Assembly (NCBI GenBank): GCA_023384675.1
Contig: JAHDVK010000025.1
Location: 1-64,000, forward strand
Length of the DNA: 64,000 bases
Origin: Bryobacteraceae bacterium
GTDB lineage: Bacteria > Acidobacteriota > Terriglobia > Bryobacterales > Bryobacteraceae
Reading direction: 5' to 3'
Below the pieces are notes generated by a model. That model worked only from the letters and a program-made list of their open reading frames with translations. It was not told where the DNA came from and did not search any database. Positions within the stretch are counted from its first letter, which is position 1. The number at the start of each line of letters is the position of its first letter. The position numbers were made by a program, and so were the translations under genes. This document shows positions 5,016-12,354 of the stretch, one piece after another.

Positions 5016-7285
5016 CAGGATACAGCGGGCGAGGGCCAGGGGAAATCCTCAGGCCAGCCTTCCACCTCGAGTTCGAGCGGCACGGCGAGAACGTGCGAAG
5101 GCACGGAAGGCAGATTCAGCAGGTCCTTTTCCGTGGTGAGCAGGACATCGGCGCGCGCGCTGAGCGCTTTGATTTCGCCATCGGTGTATCGATGATGGTC
5201 CGGGAAGACCTCGAAGAACGCGAGCGAAACGCCGGCTTCTGCAAGCGATACGCGGAACGCTTCCGGCTGGCCCAGTCCGCAGAATGCACCCACGCGGCCT
5301 TCAGGCAGGCGGGGAACGGCGGCCTTCATCCGCGCGAACGCGATCGGTGCGCGCGGATTTTTACGGCGGATCTCCCGGATCAACGTGGGATATTGGCGCC
5401 CCTTTCGCGTGCGCGTCAGCACGATCAGGTCGGCGCGATCGAGCGCCGCAAACGGCTCGCGCAACTGTCCGCGCGGAAACACGCCGCCGCGCAAGGGGTC
5501 GAGCGCGTCGATCAATACGATGTCGAACTCGCGGCGCATCCGCCAGTGCTGGAAGCCGTCGTCGAGCAGGATCACATCGGGCCGCCGCCGCGCGGCGATC
5601 AAGGGGAAAGCCTCGAGGCGGCGCGCCGCCACGCCCACCGCCGCATCGCCCGCGCGCAGAATCAGTTGCGCCTCTTCGCCGGTTTCATCGACCGCCGCCG
5701 CATCGCCCGGCAGCAGCGCCACCGGCCGTTGCCCGCGCCGCCCATAACCGCGCATCAGGACAGCAGGAAATAAACCGCGCCGCGCCGCCTCGCGCGCGAG
5801 CCAGATCACCAGCGGGGTCTTGCCCGTGCCGCCCATCGCCAAATTGCCTACGGAAATCACGGGAACCGGGGCAAACTCGAGCCGGAAACTCTTCCAGGCG
5901 CGATCCGCCGCCACGCCCGCGCTCCAGAGCCAGGCGAGCGGCGCCAGCCAGCGGCGGCGCGGTTGCAGGAGGGCTTCGTCGTACAGGCGGACGATGGCGG
6001 CGGCGGCGCGGGCGGTGGCGCCTCGGCGCGCGGCGGCGCATTCCAGCGCCCGCTCGCCCAGCGCGCGGCGCGCGTCGGAATCGCGCAAAAGTGCGTCAAA
6101 AACGTGCTCCAGAGCCTCTTTTTGCGCGATTTTGAGGGCGTTTTTCGCCACGAAATCGTCCGCGATCGACTGGAAGTTCTGGTTGTTTGGCCCCGTGACG
6201 ATCGCGCGCCCGAACGCCGCCGGCTCCAGCACGTTATGCCCCCCGCGCGCGGCGATGGAACCGCCCACAAACACCACATCCGCCACTGAAAACAAGGCAC
6301 TTAACTCGCCAATCGTGTCCAGCAGCAGAACGCCCGGCTTCGCCAGCGGCCCCAGCGCGGAACGCCGCACGAAAGCTACACCGGCCTCGGCCAGCAGCCT
6401 CGCCGCGGAATCGAAGCGCTCGGGGCGGCGCGGAGCCAGAATCAGGAGCAGTCCCGGATGTTGGGCCGCAAGCCCGCGAAAGACCTCCACGACCAGTTCG
6501 TCCTCGTCCACGTCGCCGGGGAAGGCGGGCGGCATGGTGGAAGCGGCGATCACGATGGGCGAAGCCGCATGGTTCGTCAAAAACTCCCGCAAATCCTCGG
6601 CGATCCGCGCCGAGGTGGGATCAAAGTCGAACTTGAGATTGCCGCCGTCGCGAGCGTGCGCGGCGCCGAGCGTGCGATAGCGGGCCTCGGCGATCGCATC
6701 CTGCGCGAGCAGTTCATGCGGCAGCGCGAGCGGAGCGCGGAAGAACCAGGCGTAGCGCCGGTAGCGGGGCAGGGCCTTATCCGAGATGCGGCCGTTGACC
6801 ACCGCCAGGCGCGCGCCCGTGCGCACCGCTTCCCGCCACAAGTTGGGCCAGATTTCGGTCTCCATCACGGCGACCACCGAGGGTTTCAGAAGCCGCAAAA
6901 CGCGCCGGACGGCAAAGCAATAGTCCAGCGGCGCATAGAAGACGCCGTCGGCGAGGCCCGCGAGCTTTTGCTCGGCCATGGCGCGTCCGGCGATGGTGGA
7001 AACCGAGACAAACAGGGGCGCTTCGGGCAGTTGCGCACGCAACTGCCGCAGCAAGCCGACGGCGCTCATCGCTTCGCCGACGCTCACGGCATGGAGCCAC
7101 ACCGCACCGGGCGAGGAGCGGCGGAAGCGGCGCGGCAGTAATCCGAATCGTTCGCCGAGGTGGCGCAGGTAGCGCCGGTCCCGCAACACCCTCACTGCGA
7201 GATAGACGAGCAAAAAAGGGAACCCGGCCCACTGCAAGGCGCGGTAGAGCGCGAAAGCCAGGCGGTGTGACAGCGGTTGCGGCAA
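5015..7285 (-). CDS. waaA-lpxK: Fused Kdo transferase (WaaA/KdtA) and lipid A 4'-kinase (LpxK)
   Basis: 756 residues join two consecutive lipid A/core enzymes. Residues 1 to about 430 are WaaA: an N-terminal membrane helix (FPFLLVYLAV), HAVSVGEAMSA with the presumed catalytic Glu71, PNLW, and the donor-binding GGHNVLEPAAFGRAIVTGPN near 345. Residues about 440-756 are LpxK: ISVGNLAMGGTGKTPL (Walker A, about 475-490), LLDDGFQHWRM, and FPDHHRYTDGE near 697. LpxK phosphorylates the disaccharide to lipid IVA and WaaA then adds Kdo, both at the inner face of the inner membrane, so the fusion couples successive steps in reverse order. The start is TTG with only a weak GAAG upstream. The two enzymes are separate proteins in most bacteria. 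Confidence 0.93.
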   Translation of the reverse strand: MPQPLSHRLAFALYRALQWAGFPFLLVYLAVRVLRDRRYLRHLGERFGLLPRRFRRSSPGAVWLHAVSVGEAMSAVGLLRQLRAQLPEAPLFVSVSTIAGRAMAEQKLAGLADGVFYAPLDYCFAVRRVLRLLKPSVVAVMETEIWPNLWREAVRTGARLAVVNGRISDKALPRYRRYAWFFRAPLALPHELLAQDAIAEARYRTLGAAHARDGGNLKFDFDPTSARIAEDLREFLTNHAASPIVIAASTMPPAFPGDVDEDELVVEVFRGLAAQHPGLLLILAPRRPERFDSAARLLAEAGVAFVRRSALGPLAKPGVLLLDTIGELSALFSVADVVFVGGSIAARGGHNVLEPAAFGRAIVTGPNNQNFQSIADDFVAKNALKIAQKEALEHVFDALLRDSDARRALGERALECAAARRGATARAAAAIVRLYDEALLQPRRRWLAPLAWLWSAGVAADRAWKSFRLEFAPVPVISVGNLAMGGTGKTPLVIWLAREAARRGLFPAVLMRGYGRRGQRPVALLPGDAAAVDETGEEAQLILRAGDAAVGVAARRLEAFPLIAARRRPDVILLDDGFQHWRMRREFDIVLIDALDPLRGGVFPRGQLREPFAALDRADLIVLTRTRKGRQYPTLIREIRRKNPRAPIAFARMKAAVPRLPEGRVGAFCGLGQPEAFRVSLAEAGVSLAFFEVFPDHHRYTDGEIKALSARADVLLTTEKDLLNLPSVPSHVLAVPLELEVEGWPEDFPWPSPAVS

Positions 7286-7382
7286 GGGCTTCGAATTTCA
7301 GAGTAACGCGGAGGCAACCTGCGGGCGGGGCGGGGCGTCGTTATAAAGGCGGTTACCCTGGTAGATAGCAGGATCGAATCCC

Positions 7383-8009
7383 ATGCGCAGCTTTCCAGTT
7401 CTTGTAGCAGCGACGGCGTTGCTGGCCTTGACGGCCGCAGCGCAAAAGAACGCCACGCCCTTCCGGCCGGGCAAGGCGGCCGACTATCCCTCGCATCAGA
7501 CGGTGGGTCCGGTGAAGATCGCAGCCGTGAAGTACGAGTCCGACAGCGAGACGAAGCCGCTGTTCGGGGGCAAAGTGAACCCGAACGAACATGGCGTGCT
7601 TCCCATTCTGCTGATCATCGACAACGCGGGCGACGATACCCTGCTGTTCGACCGCATGCAGGTGCTCTATCAGCAAGCGGGCGGGCGCAATTCGGTGGAG
7701 CCGACCGATCCGAAGGAGTTGCCTTACCTGATGGGCGTGCGGCGGCCGCGCCAGGCGGGCGCGGGCGGGGGTATCCCCTCGCCGATTCCGTTGCCGCGGC
7801 GGAAGAACCCGCTGGCGGCGGTGGAATTCGACACGCGCGCCTGGGGCGCGAAATCGCTGCTGAAGGGCGACAGTGTGCACGGCTTCACTTACTTCCAGGC
7901 CCGCGCGCTGCGGAACGCGATCCTGTACGTCAGCGGCATTCGCGAAGCGTCCACAGGCAAGGAAGTGTTCTTCGCCGAAGTGCCGCTCGACACGCCCACG
8001 CCCGATTAG
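7383..8009 (+). CDS. Secreted protein of unknown function
   Basis: 208 residues. A clear signal peptide (MRSFPVLVAATALLALTAAAQ) is followed by a mature domain of about 185 residues. No catalytic motif was recognised. The middle carries a Pro/Gly-rich segment (RQAGAGGGIPSPIPLPRRKN) that looks like a linker between two beta-rich halves; phrases such as LPILLIIDNAGDDTLLFDR and YFQARALRNAILYVSGI suggest an immunoglobulin-like sandwich, but that is only inference. It is divergent from the WaaA-LpxK gene and ends 2 bp from the convergent cytochrome gene. The ATG at 7383 is the only start that gives a proper signal peptide. Confidence 0.75.
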   Translation: MRSFPVLVAATALLALTAAAQKNATPFRPGKAADYPSHQTVGPVKIAAVKYESDSETKPLFGGKVNPNEHGVLPILLIIDNAGDDTLLFDRMQVLYQQAGGRNSVEPTDPKELPYLMGVRRPRQAGAGGGIPSPIPLPRRKNPLAAVEFDTRAWGAKSLLKGDSVHGFTYFQARALRNAILYVSGIREASTGKEVFFAEVPLDTPTPD

Positions 8010-8011
8010 GC

Positions 8012-8992
8012 TCAGTACGTGCCCTGCTGCGGATGCACATCCACGGGGTGACGGATGGCGGGAATGGTGCGCAAATAGGCGTAGATGGCGCGCAGGTCCT
8101 CATCGGTCAGGCGGGCGAGCCCGAGCCAGGGCATGATCGTAAAATTCGACTGATTCATGGGCGGAGCGTTGGCGGCCGTCATCTCCGCATAGCCCTTGAA
8201 TTTGGCGACAAAGCGGTCTTCGCTCCAGAGGCCGATGCCGGTTTCTTCGTCCGGGGTGATGTTGGCGCTGCGGACGAGCCGGGTGTCAAACCGGAACGGC
8301 TCGCCGCCGGCGAATTCGCGGCCCGCGACAGGAACGCCCTTGTCCAAAAGGCTATGGCAGGTCTTGCACTCGCCGAGTGTGACGAGGTATTCGCCATACT
8401 TTACGCGGTCCTCTTTCGTCGGCGCCGCGACGGGGCCGTTCACGGGCCGGGGCAGATCGTTGATGAGGTATTTGACTGGAAACACGAGTTCGGTGCGCGG
8501 CTGCGCTTTGCGGACGGGCGGAATGGTGCGCATGTAGGCGATGAGCGCGTAGGCGTCCTCATCGCTCATGTGCGCGTAGTGCTCAAAGGGCATGAAGTTG
8601 AACAGGGCGCGCCCGTCGCGGGAGACCCCTTCGCGCAGCGCCCGCAGGATTTCACCGTCGGTCCAGGCGCCGAGGCCGGTCTCCGGGTCGGAGGACAGGT
8701 TGGCGCTGATCACACGCCCCGGAAGGCCCAATTCAGCGGGAAATTCGAAGCCCGAGGCCCGCTCCGCTTCAATGACGGGACCGGGAAACCTGTTCCAGTC
8801 GCGCGGTGAGTGGCAGCCGTCGCAGTCGGCGAGGTTTTCAAACAGGTAGCGGCCGCGGGTGATACGCTCATCCGTGATTTCCACCTTCATATCCAAAGGC
8901 TGGACGAATGCGGGTTTCTTCGTGGCCAGCCAGGCGAAGCCTCCGCCTGCCAGCAAAGCGAGCGCGAACAGAGCGATCGCGAACTTCTTCAT
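8012..8992 (-). CDS. Membrane-anchored dihaem cytochrome c
   Basis: 326 residues with an N-terminal hydrophobic anchor (FAIALFALALLAGGGFAWLA) and two haem-binding motifs, CDGCH near residue 57 and CKTCH near residue 212. Each is followed by a matching c-type domain with a possible distal methionine (FNFMPFEHYAHMSDED and FTIMPWLGLARLTDED), so the protein is an internal duplication. Such proteins serve as periplasmic electron carriers, often as subunits of alcohol or aldose dehydrogenases or terminal oxidases; no such partner is adjacent. A good AGGAG lies 6 bases before the ATG, and an inverted repeat stands in the leader. Confidence 0.88.
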   Translation of the reverse strand: MKKFAIALFALALLAGGGFAWLATKKPAFVQPLDMKVEITDERITRGRYLFENLADCDGCHSPRDWNRFPGPVIEAERASGFEFPAELGLPGRVISANLSSDPETGLGAWTDGEILRALREGVSRDGRALFNFMPFEHYAHMSDEDAYALIAYMRTIPPVRKAQPRTELVFPVKYLINDLPRPVNGPVAAPTKEDRVKYGEYLVTLGECKTCHSLLDKGVPVAGREFAGGEPFRFDTRLVRSANITPDEETGIGLWSEDRFVAKFKGYAEMTAANAPPMNQSNFTIMPWLGLARLTDEDLRAIYAYLRTIPAIRHPVDVHPQQGTY

Positions 8993-9008
8993 CGGGGTAC
9001 TCCTGTTT

Positions 9009-9023
9009 CCGGTCCCAGACCGG
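9009..9023. promoter_or_regulatory. Inverted repeat in the cytochrome c leader
   Basis: CCGGTC (9009-9014) and GACCGG (9018-9023) form a perfect six-base-pair stem around CCA, 17 bp upstream of the cytochrome start and downstream of the Hfq-like gene. It is followed on the minus strand by AAACAGGAG, the ribosome binding site, so it could occlude translation or serve as an operator. The lack of a T run argues against a terminator for the upstream gene. Confidence 0.35.
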
Positions 9024-9076
9024 ATTGATTGTTCCGGTCAGTATACGCGATACGCGTAACAGGAAGCCGAAGTAGC

Positions 9077-9388
9077 TCAGGCCTTGTACATATATTTAAT
9101 GAAGGACTTGTAGACCAACAGGTTGGGCCCCTCGTCGCGATTGAGCTTGATGCAGCCTTTGTCGTACCACTCGATGACGCCGTTCAGTTCCTCACCGTCA
9201 CGCAGGACCACGACCATGGGTGTTTTCGACTGCATCTGCTTGACGTAATAGAAATTTTCGGCGTTGGTGGTGTCGGGGGGAGTCTGCTTCTTGATGGGCG
9301 GCTTCATGCTTTTCACATTCTTCGCCGCGTAATTTTGTTTAGATTCCGCCAAGGGCGGACGGATGAGTCTCCGGTTTGAGGATTCCAA
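9077..9388 (-). CDS. hfq: Hfq-like RNA chaperone (Sm-like) with N-terminal extension
   Basis: 103 residues from a TTG at 9388 with AGGAG seven bases upstream; ATG at 9307 would give 76 residues. The Sm core is at the C-terminal end: NAENFYYVKQMQSKTPMVVV, then LRDGEELNGVIEWYDKGCIK (Sm1 region) and LVYKSFIKYMYK, which aligns with the VYKHAISTI motif of Sm2. The canonical KH of Hfq is KS here. Hfq forms a hexameric ring that pairs small RNAs with mRNAs. The N-terminal 30 residues (RRLIRPPLAE...) are basic and may contact RNA; I infer the long form because of its better ribosome binding site. The usual acidic C-terminal tail of Hfq is missing. The gene is divergent from the GH2 gene. Confidence 0.72.
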   Translation of the reverse strand: MESSNRRLIRPPLAESKQNYAAKNVKSMKPPIKKQTPPDTTNAENFYYVKQMQSKTPMVVVLRDGEELNGVIEWYDKGCIKLNRDEGPNLLVYKSFIKYMYKA

Positions 9389-9545
9389 GGGATGGCTCCT
9401 GGTGTGGACCGCCGCCGCGCCGGGTTCAGCGGGCAGAACGGCAAGATTTGAATTATTGATAGCACATCCGGGCTTGGGTACTCAAGCATCCGATTATCCG
9501 GGAAGAACGGGCGCGGCCGGCCGGGAAGAGCATAGAATACTTGCT

Positions 9546-11348
9546 ATGCGCACGCACATTCTCCTCGGCTTTCTTGCCGTCCCCTTGCTGACAGCGCAGC
9601 CCATCCCGCGGGCTGAGCATCCGCAGCCTCAATTTCAGCGCGAACAGTGGCAGACGCTGAACGGCCCTTGGGAATTTGAATTCGACGACGGAGACAGGGG
9701 TCTCGCGGAGGATTGGGCGACTGCCGCGCGCAAGTTCTCGCGGCAGATCGTGGTGCCCTTCGCATTCGAGACCAAGCTGAGCGGCATTGGCGACACGTCG
9801 TTCCACCCGGTGGTGTGGTACCGGCGCTCGTTCGAAATCCCCGCGGCATGGAAGGGGCGGCGGGTGCTGCTGCATTTTGGCGCGGTGGATTATCACGCGA
9901 TGGTGTGGGTGAACGGGCGGATGGCGGGCGAGCATGAAGGCGGCTCCACGCCGTTCCGCTTCGATATCACGCCCCACCTGAAGACGGGCGCGAACACGGT
10001 GACCGTGCGCGCGTGGGACCCGCCTGAAGACCGCGCCATCCCGCGCGGCAAACAGTACTGGGAGCCGAAATCACGCGGCATTTTCTACACAAGAACGACG
10101 GGCATCTGGCAGCCGGTGTGGCTGGAAGCCGCGGGCGAGAGCTATCTGGACTCGCTGCGAATCGACAGCGACATCAGCGGAGCCGTGACCTTCGACACCC
10201 GCGTGGCGCGGGCGAAGAAGGATCTGACGCTTGCTTTCACTGTTCGCGACGGCGAAACAGTGGTGGCCACGGGCAGTTCCAGCGGCGTGCGCGAGTCGAA
10301 GTACCTCGCGGCGGCGGCGAGAGTAGGCAGCCCGAAGCTCTGGCAGTTGAACCGGCCCGCGCTCTATGACGTGACGCTCGAGTTGCGCGACGGAACTCAG
10401 GTGCTCGACCGGGTGCAGACCTACTTCGGCTTCCGCAAGATCGCGATTGAAAACGGTCGCTTTTATCTCAATAACCGGCCGGTGTATCTCAAGTTTGTAT
10501 TGGACCAAGGCTACTGGCCGGAGTCGCTTCTGACGCCTCCATCGGACGACGCGATCAAGTTCGACATCGAGAAAACTCTCGAAATGGGCTTCAACGGCGC
10601 GAGAAAACACCAGAAATTGGAGGATCCGCGGTTTCTTTATTGGGCCGATAAGATGGGTTTTCTGGTGTCGAGCGAAATGGCGAACGCCTATCTCTACGAT
10701 GAGCAGTACGCCTTCCGCTTCATGCGCGAGTGGAAGGAGTCGGTGCTGCGGGACATCAACCATCCGTCGGTCGTGATGTGGGTGCCGATTAACGAAAGCT
10801 GGGGCGTGCCGAACCTCCGCGATCCGCGCCAGCAGGCGCACCTGCGGGCGCTGTATCACGCGACGAAATCGCTGGACCCTACGCGTCCGGTAGTCACGAA
10901 CGACGGCTGGGAGAATCTCGAGGTGACGGACCTGTTCGCGGTGCATGATTACGTTGCAACCGGAGCGGGGCTGCTTGCGCGGTGGCAGAGCATTGAAGTG
11001 AAGCCGGGCGCGGCGCTTCCTTCGCATTCGCGCGGCTACCTGATTCCGGGGTATGAGTACAACGGCGCGCCGCTGTATTTGTCGGAATTCGGCGGTATCG
11101 CGTATATTCCCGCGGGCGTCAAGGTGCCTGAATCGGCGTGGGGGTACGCGGGGGTGGAGCCGAACCAGGAGGCGGCGCTCAAACGGCTGCGCGGGCTCTA
11201 CGAGGCAATCGCCAAGTCGCCGTTCATCGGCATCTGCTACACGCAGATCACCGATGTCGAACAGGAGATCAATGGTCTATTGACCTACGACCGGAAGCCG
11301 AAGTTCGATCCGAAGGCGATCAAGGAACTGAACGACATGTTGCGCTGA
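9546..11348 (+). CDS. Secreted glycoside hydrolase family 2 protein
   Basis: 600 residues from ATG at 9546, chosen because it starts a signal peptide (MRTHILLGFLAVPLLTAQ). The GH2 three-domain layout is visible: a sugar-binding jelly roll (LNGPWEFEFDDGD ... VVWYRRSFEIP ... FGAVDYHAMVWVNG), an immunoglobulin-like middle domain, and a TIM barrel with the acid/base in VPINESWG and the nucleophile in YLSEFGG. The family cleaves beta-galactosides, beta-glucuronides or beta-mannosides in the periplasm or outside the cell; specificity cannot be read from the sequence. It is a stand-alone gene ending directly before the convergent PPK2 gene, consistent with a plant- or microbe-polysaccharide degrader. 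Confidence 0.9.
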   Translation: MRTHILLGFLAVPLLTAQPIPRAEHPQPQFQREQWQTLNGPWEFEFDDGDRGLAEDWATAARKFSRQIVVPFAFETKLSGIGDTSFHPVVWYRRSFEIPAAWKGRRVLLHFGAVDYHAMVWVNGRMAGEHEGGSTPFRFDITPHLKTGANTVTVRAWDPPEDRAIPRGKQYWEPKSRGIFYTRTTGIWQPVWLEAAGESYLDSLRIDSDISGAVTFDTRVARAKKDLTLAFTVRDGETVVATGSSSGVRESKYLAAAARVGSPKLWQLNRPALYDVTLELRDGTQVLDRVQTYFGFRKIAIENGRFYLNNRPVYLKFVLDQGYWPESLLTPPSDDAIKFDIEKTLEMGFNGARKHQKLEDPRFLYWADKMGFLVSSEMANAYLYDEQYAFRFMREWKESVLRDINHPSVVMWVPINESWGVPNLRDPRQQAHLRALYHATKSLDPTRPVVTNDGWENLEVTDLFAVHDYVATGAGLLARWQSIEVKPGAALPSHSRGYLIPGYEYNGAPLYLSEFGGIAYIPAGVKVPESAWGYAGVEPNQEAALKRLRGLYEAIAKSPFIGICYTQITDVEQEINGLLTYDRKPKFDPKAIKELNDMLR

Positions 11349-12236
11349 TCAGCTCTCGTTGTCCAGATGGAGTTTGGCCAGCAGCAGCGCCTCGCGCTGC
11401 TCATTGGTCACCGCGGGGTACTCCAGCTTCAGCGACTTCAGTTTCCGGTGGATCACATAGGCCACCGCCAGCCGTGTGAACCACTTGTTGTCCGCCGGAA
11501 TCACGTGCCACGGCGCGTGTTCCGTGCTCGTGTGCCGCAGGCAGTCCTCGTACGCTTCCACGTAGGCATCCCAGTGCCCGCGCTCGCGAACGTCGGAATC
11601 GGAAAATTTCCAGTTCTTGTCCGGACGTTCGATCCGCTCCAGAAACCTCTTCTTCTGCTCTTCCTTCGAAACGTTCAGATAAAACTTCAGCACCTCGACG
11701 CCGTTGTGCGTCAGGTACTCCTCGAAATTGTTGATCTCCTGGTACCGCCGCTTCCAGATGTTCTTGTCCACCCAGCGCTTCGGCAGCTTCTGCCGCTCCA
11801 GTATCGCCGGGTGGACCCGCGCCACCAGCACCTCTTCGTAATACGAGCGGTTGAAAATGCCGATCCGCCCCCGTTCCGGCAGGCGTTTCATGCAGCGCCA
11901 GAGGTAGTCGTGGTCCAGTTCCTCGGACGACGGCGCCTTGAAGGAGAACACCTGGCAGCCTTGCGGATTGATGCCGCTCATCACGTGCTTGATGGTGCCG
12001 TCCTTGCCGGCGGCGTCGAGGGCCTGGAAGATGATGAGGATGGCGTACGTGTCCTGGGCGTAGAGCTTGTCCTGGAATTCGGCCAGCAGCTCCACGCCTT
12101 CGTTCAACCGCGCGGCCGCCTCTTTCTTCTTCATCGATTCCGGCGTCCAGCCAGGATCATAATCCTTCGCGAGCGAAATCTTTTTCCCCGGAGGAACGAT
12201 CAGTTTGTCGAGAAGGCTGTCGGGTAATTTTTTCAT
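11349..12236 (-). CDS. ppk2: Polyphosphate kinase 2 family protein
   Basis: 295 residues, close to the length of one-domain PPK2 enzymes. It has the Walker A-like QALDAAGKDGTIKHVMSG (about 70-87), the lid and base-binding segment RIGIFNRSYYEEVLVARVHP, and Walker B-like VLKFYLNVSKEEQKKRFLER. The enzyme transfers phosphate between polyphosphate and nucleoside mono- or diphosphates; one-domain forms usually make NDP or NTP from polyphosphate in the cytoplasm. Downstream of the membrane pyrophosphatase on the same strand, but separated from it by a strong terminator, so the two phosphate-energy genes are neighbours rather than an operon. Confidence 0.93.
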   Translation of the reverse strand: MKKLPDSLLDKLIVPPGKKISLAKDYDPGWTPESMKKKEAAARLNEGVELLAEFQDKLYAQDTYAILIIFQALDAAGKDGTIKHVMSGINPQGCQVFSFKAPSSEELDHDYLWRCMKRLPERGRIGIFNRSYYEEVLVARVHPAILERQKLPKRWVDKNIWKRRYQEINNFEEYLTHNGVEVLKFYLNVSKEEQKKRFLERIERPDKNWKFSDSDVRERGHWDAYVEAYEDCLRHTSTEHAPWHVIPADNKWFTRLAVAYVIHRKLKSLKLEYPAVTNEQREALLLAKLHLDNES

Positions 12237-12298
12237 GGCTGTTCCGGTCCAGCCTATCGGCGGACCGCGGCGGCGTCAAGCACGCCCGCGGAGCAGAG

Positions 12299-12331
12299 AA
12301 AAGGCGGACGCGCCTGAGCGCGCCCGCCTTT
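12299..12331 (-). terminator. Rho-independent terminator after hppA
   Basis: On the minus strand AAAGGCGG.GCGCGC pairs with GCGCGT.CCGCCTTTT across a three- to four-base loop, and the stem ends in a TTTT tract. It lies 24 bp after the pyrophosphatase stop and 63 bp before the ppk2 start. The A/T ends on both sides would let it work in either direction. Confidence 0.85.
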
Positions 12332-12354
12332 GCGGTCAACCGGGAGGATCCGGG

